A stretch of DNA of 64,000 nt from Gallionella sp. (GCA_003153155.1 PLWV01000026.1:1-64000), one strand, 5' to 3'. Positions 37,594-46,828 are shown, numbered from the stretch's first letter. Notes: a model not told the origin generated them from the letters alone. Translations and numbers: made by a program.

Positions 37594-38109
37594 ATGAATA
37601 TGTGTAAGCTTTGGCAAAACATTTCCAATCGCTGGCTATATCTGGCCGGTGTCCTGTTTGCCGGCGGCCTGATGGGCTTCGGCCTGTTCCTGCAATACGT
37701 CGAACATCAGGATCCCTGCCCGCTGTGCATGGTGCAGCGCGTGATCTTCATCGCCATATTGGCGGTGTTCGCGCTCGCCGCACTGCACGGCCCGAAGCGT
37801 GTGGGAGAGCGCGTTTATGCGGCACTGATTGTCCTGCTGTCGCTGACTGGTGTGGGTGTCGCGGCACGTCACATCTGGATCCAGAACCTGCCCAAAGACC
37901 AGGTGCCCGCCTGTGGCCCGGGCCTGGATTACATGCTGGAAACCATGCCGATGGCTAACGTCCTGAAAGAACTATTGCATGGCTCCGGCGAATGCGCGGC
38001 AAAGGGCTGGACTTTCCTCACCCTCGGCATTCCGGAATGGTCGCTGTTGTGTTACCTGGCCCTGGGCGTGTGGGCGGTGCTGATAGCCAGCAGAGCGAAA
38101 CAGATGTAA
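37594..38109 (+). CDS. dsbB: Disulfide bond formation protein DsbB
   Basis: This 171-residue inner membrane quinone reductase reoxidises DsbA. It has four membrane segments and the two redox pairs expected: Cys42/Cys45 (PCPLC) and Cys107/Cys134 in the second periplasmic loop. The start at 37594 (MNMCKLW) has AGAGGA upstream. An in-frame ATG-like extension from 37555 is not needed. HPP follows after 89 bp. Confidence 0.93.
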   Translation: MNMCKLWQNISNRWLYLAGVLFAGGLMGFGLFLQYVEHQDPCPLCMVQRVIFIAILAVFALAALHGPKRVGERVYAALIVLLSLTGVGVAARHIWIQNLPKDQVPACGPGLDYMLETMPMANVLKELLHGSGECAAKGWTFLTLGIPEWSLLCYLALGVWAVLIASRAKQM

Positions 38110-38198
38110 GATTCATTCTGCATACATCAATACAGCAGGTGTGGCCCGGTTACCCCTGTTCTGATCCCGTCAAAGATGACGTTTTTGCGGAGCGCTTC

Positions 38199-38897
38199 AT
38201 GAATTTTAAAGATTTGTTTCCATCACTCAAGCCGAGTTTCGATCCCGTTCCCCTTACCGAGAAAATCCGCGCCGGCCTGGCAGCAACGGCGGCCATTTTG
38301 TTGATGGGGTTGGTGTTACGTTTTCTGCCTCAGGCCGGTTATCCGCTGATCCTGTTAGCCTCCTCGGCGGCGGCGGCAGCTTTGCTGTATGCAGTGCCGC
38401 ATAGCCCGATGGCACAACCGTGGCCGCTGGTTGGAGGCAACCTGCTTGCCGGAATGGTCGGCTGGACATGCAGCCTGCTTATACCCGACCCGGTTCTGGC
38501 CGCGGCCTGTGCCGTCGGTATGGCAATATTTCTCATGCACCTGCTGCATTGTTTGCATCCGCCCGGTGCGGCGACTGCGATAATCATGGTGTTGGGGGGT
38601 GAGCAGTTTCATCATCATGGTTGGGGCTGGGCTGCCAGCACGGTGATCGCCAATACCATTCTTTCCCTGTTGCTGGCACTTACCATCAACAATCTGATTC
38701 CCGGCAGGCGTTATCCGATGCTTAGCGCTGTCATGCCCCCGCTGCGTCAGACTGCGGGCAGTTCAGGCGAGCTTGGACAAGAGGACATCGAATGGGCGCT
38801 GACCCAGATGGACGGCGTTATCGACGTAAGCGAACAAGACCTGCTGAACATTTATCGCTTGGCCTCCGGTCACGCCACGGAGCGCGCAGCCAAATAG
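38199..38897 (+). CDS. HPP family membrane protein
   Basis: This 232-residue protein has four or five membrane segments (about residues 28-190) with the signature LHPPGAATAI near residue 125. A short soluble C-terminal part follows. HPP proteins are implicated in nitrite or anion transport in plastids and cyanobacteria. The role here is not known. The start at 38199 (MNFKDLFPSLKP) is preferred over longer in-frame codons that overlap dsbB. Confidence 0.85.
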   Translation: MNFKDLFPSLKPSFDPVPLTEKIRAGLAATAAILLMGLVLRFLPQAGYPLILLASSAAAAALLYAVPHSPMAQPWPLVGGNLLAGMVGWTCSLLIPDPVLAAACAVGMAIFLMHLLHCLHPPGAATAIIMVLGGEQFHHHGWGWAASTVIANTILSLLLALTINNLIPGRRYPMLSAVMPPLRQTAGSSGELGQEDIEWALTQMDGVIDVSEQDLLNIYRLASGHATERAAK

Positions 38898-38921
38898 TTT
38901 GGAGAATTCTCCGCGTGCGGG

Positions 38922-39014
38922 AGCAAGGCTAAGAGAGTAATCGTCAAGCTGGCCAAAGATGTGACGGTGACGCAAGACTGGATTCACCTGGAATATTGGC
39001 AGATGATCGCCTGA
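38922..39014 (+). pseudogene. Possible gene-end remnant
   Basis: Thirty in-frame codons ending in TGA translate to a plausible protein tail (KRVIVKLAKDVTVTQDWIHL then EYWQMIA). No start codon or upstream homologous part is seen. It may be the leftover 3' end of a lost gene, or chance. Confidence 0.25.
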
Positions 39015-39095
39015 ATGACTCCTTTTGGCCGGCAAGCGATCATTCGCCAATGGTCAATCAGACACAATCGGGTACTACAACAACGACGCACGTAG

Positions 39096-40460
39096 CTACC
39101 GAATCCACACCGTCTTCGCATTCACAAATTCATGCATCCCCAGCTTTGACAATTCGCGCCCGAAGCCCGAGGCCTTCACGCCGCCGAACGGAAGACGCGG
39201 ATCAGATTTGACCATACCATTGATGAAGGTGCAGCCGGCCTGAATGTGCGCGGCCAACTGCTCGGCGCGCGCCACGTCTTTACTCCAAATCGATGAACCG
39301 AGCCCGAAGCGGGTTTCGTTAGCGATGCGCAGCGCATCCTGTTCGCTCGCGGCACGAATCACGATTGCCACCGGACCGAATAGTTCTTCGTGGTAGGCGC
39401 GGGTTTTGGCGGTGATACGATCCAGGATCGATGGCTGATAGAAAAATCCTTCCCGCTCCACCGGTTTACAACCGGTCACCGCCACTGCGCCTTGCGCGAT
39501 GGAATCGGTGATTTGACTATGCAATGATTCACGCAGGTCGAGGCGCGCCATCGGGCCGATTTGCGTGGCATCGTCCATCGGGTCGCCAAGCTTGAGTGCC
39601 TCTACTTTGATTTTGAACTGGCGCAGGAATTCATCCGCGATTTGCGGCACGACGACGAAGCGCTTGGCGGCGATGCATGATTGCCCGCAATTGAGGAAGC
39701 GCGAGGCCACCGCCATATTGACGGTGAGTTCCAAATCCGCATCGTGCAACACGATGAACGGATCGGAGCCGCCAAGTTCCAGCACGCATTTCTTCAGATG
39801 CTGGCCGGCGCACGCCGCCACTTTACGTCCCGCGGCTTCCGATCCGGTGAGCGTGACCGCATGCACATGCGGGCTGGCGATTGCGTCAGCCACTTGGTCG
39901 ACTTCAATCATCAGAGTCGTAAATAATCCTTTCATCAAACCGCTATCGCGGAAGATCGCTTCTATTGCGAGCGCGCACTGCGGCACATTCGATGCATGTT
40001 TCAGTACCAGCGCGTTGCCCGCCATCAAGGCCGGGACGGCAGCGCGAAATACTTGCCAGAAGGGAAAGTTCCACGGCATGACGGCCAGCACCACGCCGAG
40101 CGGGTAATACGCGACATAGCTTTTCCCGGCGTCCGATTCCACCGGCTCGGCACGCATAAAATCCTCGGCATGTTGCGCATAGTAGTCGCAAACACCGGCG
40201 CATTTTTCGACTTCGGCGCGGGCTTCGCGCAACGGCTTGCCCATTTCCAGAGTCATGAGGGTCGCGTATTGGTCATGCTGTGCACGCAACTGAATCGCCG
40301 CATCACGCAGCACTTCGGCGCGCAGGGCAAAAGGGGTTTGCGCCCAGATTTGCTGCGCGCTGTGGGCTTTTTCCAGAGCTTGCGCCAAACGATGAGCATC
40401 CCAACTGGCGTGGGTCTGAATCACTTGATTGGTGGTTGGGTTGAGGCTTACATGGGGCAT
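39096..40460 (-). CDS. NAD(P)-dependent succinate-semialdehyde dehydrogenase-like aldehyde dehydrogenase
   Basis: This 454-residue aldehyde dehydrogenase has its nucleophile at Cys262 (NCGQSCIA) and general base at Glu228 (VLELGGSDPFIV). The cofactor segment is PWNFPFWQ, with VTLTGSEAAG. Sequence and length are closest to the YneI/Sad type of succinate-semialdehyde dehydrogenase. No GABA transaminase or regulator is adjacent, so the physiological aldehyde is unproven. The upstream DNA holds a broken GST gene. Confidence 0.88.
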   Translation of the reverse strand: MPHVSLNPTTNQVIQTHASWDAHRLAQALEKAHSAQQIWAQTPFALRAEVLRDAAIQLRAQHDQYATLMTLEMGKPLREARAEVEKCAGVCDYYAQHAEDFMRAEPVESDAGKSYVAYYPLGVVLAVMPWNFPFWQVFRAAVPALMAGNALVLKHASNVPQCALAIEAIFRDSGLMKGLFTTLMIEVDQVADAIASPHVHAVTLTGSEAAGRKVAACAGQHLKKCVLELGGSDPFIVLHDADLELTVNMAVASRFLNCGQSCIAAKRFVVVPQIADEFLRQFKIKVEALKLGDPMDDATQIGPMARLDLRESLHSQITDSIAQGAVAVTGCKPVEREGFFYQPSILDRITAKTRAYHEELFGPVAIVIRAASEQDALRIANETRFGLGSSIWSKDVARAEQLAAHIQAGCTFINGMVKSDPRLPFGGVKASGFGRELSKLGMHEFVNAKTVWIR

Positions 40461-40464
40461 GTAG

Positions 40465-40653
40465 TTATCCTGCGAGTGCGGTACGAACCTTGGTGCGCTC
40501 GCTGATGCGGGCGAACCATGCAGCCAGATTGGGGTGAGGCCCGCGCCAGTCGCGTTCGGGTTGGCGCAAGTCCGGATAGATCAGGGCGCTCACCAGCGCC
40601 AGATCGAGCAGACTTTTTTCGAGCCTGCTTGTCGCTACGCGGGTGATGCGCAC
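40465..40653 (-). pseudogene. Glutathione S-transferase fragment, C-terminal part
   Basis: The 62 codons encode a GST C-terminal helix bundle end (LDLALVSALIYPDLRQPERD then HPNLAAWFARISERTKVR). The thioredoxin-like N-terminal half is missing here but a matching one is found at about 41440-41638. The two halves are separated by an unrelated secreted-protein gene. Confidence 0.7.
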
Positions 40654-40709
40654 AGATACCCTCGCGACATTGCGGAGGTATGAGCCGGGATAGTTGTTAC
40701 GCCAATGCC

Positions 40710-41162
40710 TTAGTGATCACGGCCACGGCCGCGATCGTCGCCTTGGTCGCCTTGACGGTCGTGCTTTTGGTTCCCACGATGATCATCCTTGTGCTCGTCA
40801 CGGCGGCCATCCCCGCGATCACGATGCTGTTCCTGGTAACGCGGAGCATACTCGCGGTTGTACCAGTTGTCCTGCACAAAGAAGACCCGCTCGCCGCAGG
40901 CGTTGTATTCGCGGCAGTGCTTGCGCCAATGTTTGGCGTGGCCAGGAGGTACGCGCAGATAGATCGGCGGGCGGTCCATCGGCACCCGCTCGATTGCCAT
41001 CGGCTGACGATAGATCACTTGTGGCTGCGGATAGTCGCCGATATCGAGTCGGCCATAGAAGCCGGGTTGGCCGATGCTGATCGAGACTCCAACGTCGGCG
41101 GCGAGTGCCGGGGTGGTGAGGGTGGCAGCGGCTACTGCCGCTGCGATCAGAAAATGTTTCAT
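40710..41162 (-). CDS. Secreted basic/charged protein, unknown function
   Basis: This 150-residue protein has a signal peptide (MKHFLIAAAVAAATLTTPALA). A conserved middle follows (VGVSISIGQPGFYGRLDIGD then PPIYLRVPPGHAKHWRKHC with two Cys), then a C-terminal tail made almost only of Asp, Arg, His, Lys and Gln. This type of short YXPPG..HxxxWxxHC protein is common and uncharacterised in betaproteobacteria. A GGAG site precedes the ATG. It sits between two fragments of a GST gene. Confidence 0.8.
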   Translation of the reverse strand: MKHFLIAAAVAAATLTTPALAADVGVSISIGQPGFYGRLDIGDYPQPQVIYRQPMAIERVPMDRPPIYLRVPPGHAKHWRKHCREYNACGERVFFVQDNWYNREYAPRYQEQHRDRGDGRRDEHKDDHRGNQKHDRQGDQGDDRGRGRDH

Positions 41163-41439
41163 GTTGAATCTCCTGTTGTTAGTGGTTCTTGATTAACGTA
41201 CGAAGACATGAGCCGATGACTTTTCTGTTGTTACGAAATGTAAGTCCAGGGAGATCAATATGCTGCACCATGCCGTTATCTACCTGCACGAGGTGCTCAG
41301 CATAGAGATTATCTGCTATACATTCGACGGACTCGGCCGTACGGCCCGGAGCAACTATACTATGATTATGTACTTGCGGCCCCAACACCACTGTGCGACA
41401 GCGCACATATGCCGTAATACCTTACATGTGGCGACAAGT

Positions 41440-41638
41440 AGTTCTTCGATCGGTGCGCACCACCACAGCCGAGTCCATGATGCCATCCGCCAGCGCTTCT
41501 CAGCGGATTGACGCGGGCCACCTGACTGCCAGGCTCACGAGGTGGGTCGACGAGATAAATGTGGGGAATGTTTTTTTCCAGCAAGACCAGGCGCACTTTG
41601 TGCACATAGGGGCTGGTATTGGTGCCTAGCAGTTTCAT
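41440..41638 (-). pseudogene. Glutathione S-transferase fragment, N-terminal part, frameshifted
   Basis: It starts MKLLGTNTSPYVHKVRLVLL, a GST N-terminal domain, and is readable to RVNPL. After that, reading continues in another frame as ALADGIMDSAVVVRTDRR, which matches the helix that normally follows some 35 residues later. So an internal deletion with frameshift has occurred, and the C-terminal end is about 0.8 kb away. The gene is dead. Confidence 0.7.
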
Positions 41639-41690
41639 GAAGTATCTCCGATAGGGGTGCTACCTGCACTATAAGCTGCGACATTCAAGC

Positions 41691-41912
41691 CTATTTATTC
41701 AGCTTGTCCTGCAAGGACTGACCGGTTTTTTCCAGGGCATGACCGCCTTTTTCCAGCGTTTCTCCCGTTGCCCTTTTGAGTTTCTGATTCAGCGAACTGG
41801 TGTCAAACGGGTCGGAATAAAAAGGTTCCTCGCGCCCGATATTCACCCCGAACCACATTCCTATCGCAACGCCGATAGCAACGCTTAGCAGGACGGCTTT
41901 AAAGTGTTTCAT
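41691..41912 (-). CDS. Small membrane-anchored protein
   Basis: This 73-residue protein from 41912 (MKHFKAVLLSVAIGVAIGMW) has a single N-terminal membrane segment or uncleaved signal. A charged helical tail with GETLEKGGHALEKTGQSLQDKL follows, which looks like an amphipathic repeat. No family recognised. A start at 41969 would add residues of poor coding quality. Confidence 0.6.
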   Translation of the reverse strand: MKHFKAVLLSVAIGVAIGMWFGVNIGREEPFYSDPFDTSSLNQKLKRATGETLEKGGHALEKTGQSLQDKLNK

Positions 41913-42171
41913 TTGTTTCTCCAAAGATTCATAAAATGGTGATCGATAAAAATACATGCACCGCGGCATTCAGGCGCGCACCACAAAATACCAGCACGAC
42001 AGGATTATAGGCTATGCAGGCTTATGGCGCGCAACGTGAGTTAGCCTTCGCCGAGGTCGTGCCCGACCGCATACACCGCAGGACAGAACCAAAGATACCT
42101 GAGTCGAATTATTTTATTGAGGTTGTTCGCGCGGATGAAAAAGAAATTAATTTCGGTACCTTTTACTCCAT

Positions 42172-42957
42172 TCATGGCAGGCCTTTGAGCAGCGGTGCGT
42201 ACTCCGGGCTCTCGGAGATTGTGTTGTGACTCGCGCCGGCTACAACTCTGAGCGTCGCAACCCCGGTATGAAAACGTGCGTAGAGCGCTTCCGTGCTCGT
42301 GCGCGGGATGACTTCATCGCGCTCTGCCGCGACGACTAGCGTAGGCGCAGTAACCTGAGCCGCATATCTCCACGATTCAAACCTGTCCAGCAGTAACCAG
42401 CGGATGGGGAAGTAGGGATACTGATTTGCTGCCAACTCTACAAGGCTGTCGTATGGCGTGACAAGGATAAGTCTCGAAACGGGGCGCAAGCTTGCCACAT
42501 GAACTGCGACTCCGCTGCCCAGGCTGCGGCCGATAACCACGACATTGGGATGTTCGGTGCTAACCCTGTCAAATAGAGCAAGCGCATCGGCAACCAGAGC
42601 ATCTTCTGAGGGCTTCCCCGAACTTCCGCCGTAGCCTCGGTAGTGCATCAAGTAAATGGCATGCTCTGGAAAGGCAGCAGCAAGACTGGGCAAACTGAAG
42701 TTGACGTCTTCTGCGTTGCCGCCGAAGTAGACCACGGCATCCAGCCCTTTCCTTGGCATCGCTGTAACTTGCACTTGAGCGCCATCAGTCGGCAACGTGA
42801 AATTCGATGCGCCATTTGCGGGCGAGGGCGGTTGTGGAAAATAGATCAAGGAGCGTTGGAACGCGAAGAGCAGAGCGCAGCACGCGAGATATACAAGAAT
42901 CGCGACGACAGCGAAGATGAGCAAGGAGCGCGACATGGGGCTGGCGTTTAAGCTCAT
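42172..42957 (-). CDS. Alpha/beta hydrolase (BEM46-like)
   Basis: This 261-residue protein has an N-terminal membrane anchor (about residues 10-32). The hydrolase core has nucleophile elbow GRSLGSG (Ser about 145), acid Asp in AERDEVI and His in GASHNTI. The YRGYGGSSGKPSE loop is typical of the YfhR/BEM46 group. The substrate is unknown. The start may be Met8 (MSRSLLIF). The 3' end meets a GGTACCTTTTACTCC repeat remnant. Confidence 0.85.
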   Translation of the reverse strand: MSLNASPMSRSLLIFAVVAILVYLACCALLFAFQRSLIYFPQPPSPANGASNFTLPTDGAQVQVTAMPRKGLDAVVYFGGNAEDVNFSLPSLAAAFPEHAIYLMHYRGYGGSSGKPSEDALVADALALFDRVSTEHPNVVVIGRSLGSGVAVHVASLRPVSRLILVTPYDSLVELAANQYPYFPIRWLLLDRFESWRYAAQVTAPTLVVAAERDEVIPRTSTEALYARFHTGVATLRVVAGASHNTISESPEYAPLLKGLP

Positions 42958-43080
42958 GGTATCAAAGGGGTCAACATGACCCCAATGGCACTCGGATGAA
43001 ATTGATCATGGTACCTTTTTAGTAATGAATGCCGTGGGTGTAAAAATATTCCGAGCTTGGGCCATTTTACTGCAGCTAGA
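42955..43080. repeat. Repeat remnants between hydrolase and phosphoesterase genes
   Basis: AAAGGGGTCAACATGACCCC and GGTACCTTTTTAGTAATGAA (followed by GGGTGTAAAAATATT) match units at 45570-45640 and elsewhere. The gap 42958-43263 also has a terminator at 43126-43159 and an ACCGGTGA/TCACCGGT hairpin (43172-43210). No gene is seen. Confidence 0.7.
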
Positions 43081-43125
43081 CATGTATGAGTCTGACGAAA
43101 GGTGTTGCAACCGGTTGCCGGCCAC

Positions 43126-43159
43126 AAAAAAACGCCGCGGCTCCCATAGAGTCGCGGCG
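43126..43159 (-). terminator. Terminator of the phosphoesterase gene
   Basis: On the minus strand a 10-bp stem (CGCCGCGACT / AGCCGCGGCG, one mismatch) is followed by a run of seven or eight T. It lies about 105 bp after the stop codon at 43264. Confidence 0.75.
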
Positions 43160-43263
43160 CTGTTCAAAGAGACCGGTGACGGAAATGCTCTCTATAATCC
43201 AATCACCGGTTATTCATGTTGCGGGTGTTGCTAAACCATCAGGAATATATCCCCAATTTCAGG

Positions 43264-45252
43264 CTAGTTCATAGAAGCGAAGGGATTGTTCAGAAACTTC
43301 CCGGGATCCGGCTGGTGGAAGTTAAACATCTGGAACAAATCTCCAATTGCCGGCGAGTTCACCGGAACGTAAGGATTGCTCGGTAGCTGCTTCGGATCCG
43401 GCAGATTGTCGCGGCTGCGTTTAGTGATGGGTGCCAGACTCCAGTTTCGTTCGATAAACTTCACGATGGACGCGTGATCAGAGTACGTGTGGTCGACACG
43501 CCCCCCTTTGGAATAGGGCGATACGACAATCATGGGGATACGCGAGCCGTCACCGAAGAAATCTACAGGCTGGATATAGCCAGAGTCATAGTAACCACCA
43601 CCCTCGTCGAAAGTGACAAAAATGGCCGTGCTCGCCCATAGCTTGGGATCGCTCTGCACTGCATCCACCAGTTTCTTTGTGAAGCCTTCAAACAGGTCGA
43701 GTTTCGAAGAAGCTGGATGGCCATCGAGCAATCCGCCCGGTTTGACAAAGGAAACTGCGGGAAGGTCGCCCTTGGCGATGTCGACATAAAGATCGGTCGT
43801 ATCCTTCAAGTGCTCGGAAACAAGCTTCGGGTCAGACATGATCGAGGTTTCATACAGGAAGGGATTGCAGATGTTGCAATAGACGCTCTGCGGCGAGTTT
43901 GCGACGAAGCTGTTCCAGCCCTCCCCGTAGTACTTCCATAGTATCCCTTTGGCGATAAGCGAGTCACCTATAGTAGGCACCGTGGACGGCGGAATGGTGA
44001 ACGCGCTGGTATTGACGCTGCCATCGCCGTTGTAGCCGGGGTTGTAATTGTTAAGCAGATAATACGCGCCGGGGGCACAGTTCGGCTTCGGGTGATTCGG
44101 CAGCGAGTTCAGATAGCTGATTACCACGCCGACTCCGGGCTGTGTTGGGTCGGAACAATCACTGTATGAGCCGCCGGAGTAACCATCCTGAGTGTAATAG
44201 TTGTTGGTGCCCGGCTGCGGGTTCGGGTTTTCGATCTGGTTCGTGGGAGGAGTGGCCGGGTGACCCTTGCCGTCAGAGTAATAAATGTCATCAGCAAAAC
44301 CGAGCATGATGTGATTGGCCCCGGTGCCGCCCTGAGCGGCTTGGTGATAGTTGTCGCTGATGGAGTAGGCCTGGGCGAGCTGCGTGAGATAAGACGCGTC
44401 GCCATTGCTTACGTTATAGAAACCCATGGAGGTGGAGCCTTCTCCCGTGCTTTGGTCGTTGAACCCAGCCGGCTGAGCTTTGCCGTTGCTTCCCGCGCCC
44501 ACACTCACTTCGACCCAGGGGAACAGGTCCAACAGGCAGCCACTGGGATTAGTTCGCGTGGCATGGGCCACATTACAGTCAGACTGCTGCCAACCTTGAT
44601 AGAAACGATGCACCGGACTGGCTGCGTAATCGTCATACTTAAGACTTGGCGTAAGTGGGAAAGGGCCATTAGGCAGACTTCCGGCATTGGCAATCCGGGT
44701 GTCTACGCTGTGCATGGGTAGGCCGGTGGCACCAGTTGTGAGGAGTGGCAGATCTTCAGGAAGAAGTGCGCCGCTCTCGACCATGGTTGCAAGCGAAAGG
44801 GAAGCAAAGGGTGGAGGATTCGTATCGCTCGCTACGGTGTGGGCACTCCCGGTAAGAGGTGCGGGAAGGACCTGATAAGCCGTCTTCGTGGCCGGGCTAA
44901 GTGTATATTTCGCCGGTCCTGTCAAAGTGGCCTGATATTGTGCTGCAAGTGCGAAGTTAGGTCCGGGAGAGCCGTCCGCGTTAATGATGCCCTTGGACAG
45001 CAGATTCGATATGGTCTGGCCGCGGGGCGGGCGATAAGCGCCGAAGACGTGATCGAAAGTCCTGTTCTCACCAATGATCACGATGACGTGCTTGATGGGT
45101 GTGGCGGTTCGGCTTTGCGTGGTATGGTCATTCAACTGTTCGGCTGCGGCAAGCGTCGGGATACCCAACGCCGAGAATCCGAAGCATGCCAAGCTCACGC
45201 TGGCCACAATACGTTTGACTTTCTGGTGCAGTAATACATGTTCTTGTTTCAT
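43264..45252 (-). CDS. Secreted phosphoesterase (acid phosphatase / phospholipase C family)
   Basis: This 662-residue protein has a long signal peptide (to about residue 38, IPTLAAA). A PF04185-type phosphoesterase domain follows, with HVIVIIGENRTFDHVFGAY (residues 54-72), the nucleophile region, and a DEGGGYYDSG metal motif near residue 560. It ends with a SRIPMIVVSPYSKGG segment and YSDHASIVKFIERNW. It hydrolyses phosphate esters outside the cell. Upstream there are 22-bp tandem repeats (45346-45412) that may be regulatory. Confidence 0.88.
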   Translation of the reverse strand: MKQEHVLLHQKVKRIVASVSLACFGFSALGIPTLAAAEQLNDHTTQSRTATPIKHVIVIIGENRTFDHVFGAYRPPRGQTISNLLSKGIINADGSPGPNFALAAQYQATLTGPAKYTLSPATKTAYQVLPAPLTGSAHTVASDTNPPPFASLSLATMVESGALLPEDLPLLTTGATGLPMHSVDTRIANAGSLPNGPFPLTPSLKYDDYAASPVHRFYQGWQQSDCNVAHATRTNPSGCLLDLFPWVEVSVGAGSNGKAQPAGFNDQSTGEGSTSMGFYNVSNGDASYLTQLAQAYSISDNYHQAAQGGTGANHIMLGFADDIYYSDGKGHPATPPTNQIENPNPQPGTNNYYTQDGYSGGSYSDCSDPTQPGVGVVISYLNSLPNHPKPNCAPGAYYLLNNYNPGYNGDGSVNTSAFTIPPSTVPTIGDSLIAKGILWKYYGEGWNSFVANSPQSVYCNICNPFLYETSIMSDPKLVSEHLKDTTDLYVDIAKGDLPAVSFVKPGGLLDGHPASSKLDLFEGFTKKLVDAVQSDPKLWASTAIFVTFDEGGGYYDSGYIQPVDFFGDGSRIPMIVVSPYSKGGRVDHTYSDHASIVKFIERNWSLAPITKRSRDNLPDPKQLPSNPYVPVNSPAIGDLFQMFNFHQPDPGKFLNNPFASMN

Positions 45253-45345
45253 GATTGCCTCCTTAATTAAATGCTGCTATATGGGTTGTTGACTGGATTC
45301 GATGTGACATGCGTCCATGCCACGTCGATGATCGTGACATACGAC

Positions 45346-45412
45346 CATGACAAAATCGTGATGCGGACATGACAAAATCGTGATGCGGACATGATAAAAT
45401 CATGACGTTCGA
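45346..45412. repeat. Tandem 22-bp repeats upstream of the phosphoesterase gene
   Basis: Two exact 22-bp units (CATGACAAAATCGTGATGCG plus GA, at 45346 and 45368) and a diverged third (45390-45412) lie 94-160 bp upstream of the start codon. Partial units flank them on both sides (45307-45345, 45414-45430). The spacing equals two helical turns, as for regulator sites. Confidence 0.75.
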
Positions 45413-45569
45413 CCATGACACAGTGATGTCTGGACAAGGCTGTTTAAGCGGTCCGATTGGGCTATCGGTCAGAAGGTATTGCGTTTCAGTGAGGAATCAC
45501 TATCTGGAAAGAGAGGATCGCGTTTACCAAGATCGCCTTATCCATGATTTGAATCGGGGACGATTCATC

Positions 45570-45735
45570 TGGTACCTTTTTAGTAATGAATGTCGCGGGT
45601 GTAAAAGTATTTCGGGCCTGGCCCCTGTAATCCCGCTCACAGTATTGAAGGAGTCAGCATTGGAATCTTTTCCTGGACTTTTTCATTTCGCCGATTCTCT
45701 TGGATAATTATTTGATGCTGACACCTTTAGTTGAT
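45570..45735. repeat. Repeat unit copy (GGTACC... / TTCATTTCGCCG...GCTGACACC)
   Basis: Contains GGTACCTTTTTAGTAATGAA as at 43012. It then has a unit running from AGGAGTCAGCATTGGAA through TTTCATTTCGCCGA and GGATAATTATTTGATGCTGA to CACCTTTAGTTG. Relatives are at 48512, 52421, 54672 and 55244. The gap 45253-45726 has no other gene. Confidence 0.8.
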
Positions 45736-46002
45736 GTTATCTTCTGGAACCATCTTGGCGTGACGCCTGTGTATTTCCAACAAAGCAGCTAAAACGGGCT
45801 TGGGGAAGCCAAGGCGGCCACCTCGTTCATCTAAAACGATGGTGCTGAGGTATTTCTGCAACTCGACATAACCCCACATCAGTGAAATTTTTTCGCCAAT
45901 GCGGGGATATTGTTCCCAAATTATGGAGAGATGGGGAGGTAAATCGGGGGGCATTACTAGTGCGGGAGGTGGTGCTTTGGGTACAGATATCTTAATGGCC
46001 AT
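45727..46002 (-). CDS. Hypothetical protein (91 aa)
   Basis: The start is ATG at 46002 (MAIKISVPKAPPPALVMPPD) or GTG at 46008. There is no recognised family. The composition is Pro-rich at the N-terminus, then a compact helical part (LSIIWEQYPRIGEKISLMWG, RLGFPKPVLAALLEIHRRHA) that looks like a folded domain. The last residues run into the repeat that ends at 45735. Likely a genuine small gene of the accessory tract. Confidence 0.5.
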   Translation of the reverse strand: MAIKISVPKAPPPALVMPPDLPPHLSIIWEQYPRIGEKISLMWGYVELQKYLSTIVLDERGGRLGFPKPVLAALLEIHRRHAKMVPEDNIN

Positions 46003-46034
46003 AATCACAAATCATTGCATTTGGTTAGATAAAT

Positions 46035-46078
46035 TACTATTAACGGGGTCAGCTCATGCTGACCCCATTAATTGTCCT
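46035..46078. repeat. Palindromic GGGGTCAGC/GCTGACCCC repeat
   Basis: ACGGGGTCAGCTCATGCTGA followed by CCCCATT forms a near-perfect palindrome (GGGGTCAGC at about 46040 and GCTGACCCC at about 46053). The sequence 46080-46222 holds no gene. Confidence 0.7.
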
Positions 46079-46222
46079 TCAGTGTCCGTTACTGGCACAC
46101 AGCTGCTATACGCACATACTAACTGCCAACCCGAAACCCGTCACTCACAATTAACATCTGATCTTATTATTTGAATCGCTTGAAGCGGATGCTGATGATA
46201 TACAGCTCGCGAAACGTCTTTC

Positions 46223-46828
46223 CTATTGGGGTTGAAATACCCGATCCAAAATCGATTTATACGGGAACGCGGCGCCAGGATCCACCTTGCGCCGCTGCGT
46301 TCTGTCGCAGGACAGCAGCGCGTGGTCGAGATCGGAGTGACGCCTGATGCCATCGCGCGTGATGCCACGGCGCTGCTTGATGTCGCGGAGCAACTTCACC
46401 AACGACGCCAGTTGCGCGTCGGGAAATGGGTCGAGCCCGTCGCCATTATTGATGAGCTCGATGCCGATGGAGCGACCGCTGTAGTGAAAAACGTGATTTG
46501 CCATCTCGTCTTCGGGCACGCTGGCGCGCAACGTCCCATCCCGGTCTATCATGTAGTGGATGCCGAGTTTGGGATCCGCTTCTATACGCCGCATGTTTTC
46601 TGCCAGGGTGCCGGCTCCCACCCAAATGGGCTTGCCTGTCCCGGCATCACAGGTGGGGCCACCCGTCGAATGGATTACAACCATGTCGATGACTTGCGTA
46701 CGAACATTGCCGGTGCGACGCGCCTCGGCATCACCGGCCGGAACAGTGAGCGCCGTCAGAACCAGCCCGATCACGGCCGATATTCTCCCCATGTTGCGGA
46801 CTGCGTGCGATTCTGTTGAATAGGTCAT
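46223..46828 (-). CDS. N-acetylmuramoyl-L-alanine amidase (PGRP/amidase_2 type)
   Basis: This 201-residue protein has a signal peptide (about 1-33). The amidase fold cleaves the peptide from MurNAc. Zinc ligands are visible as His in VVIHSTGG (about residue 52) and His/Cys in RRHSDLDHALLSCD. LGIHYMIDRDGTL and SIGIELINNGDG are family motifs. It overlaps the preceding M23 peptidase gene by 4 bp, so the two cell-wall hydrolases form an operon. Confidence 0.88.
   Translation of the reverse strand: MTYSTESHAVRNMGRISAVIGLVLTALTVPAGDAEARRTGNVRTQVIDMVVIHSTGGPTCDAGTGKPIWVGAGTLAENMRRIEADPKLGIHYMIDRDGTLRASVPEDEMANHVFHYSGRSIGIELINNGDGLDPFPDAQLASLVKLLRDIKQRRGITRDGIRRHSDLDHALLSCDRTQRRKVDPGAAFPYKSILDRVFQPQ

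Noticed and set aside
38922..39014. Treating the 30-codon tail after the HPP gene as a complete small gene.
   Set aside because: No start codon with a ribosome site is present; at most it is a remnant.
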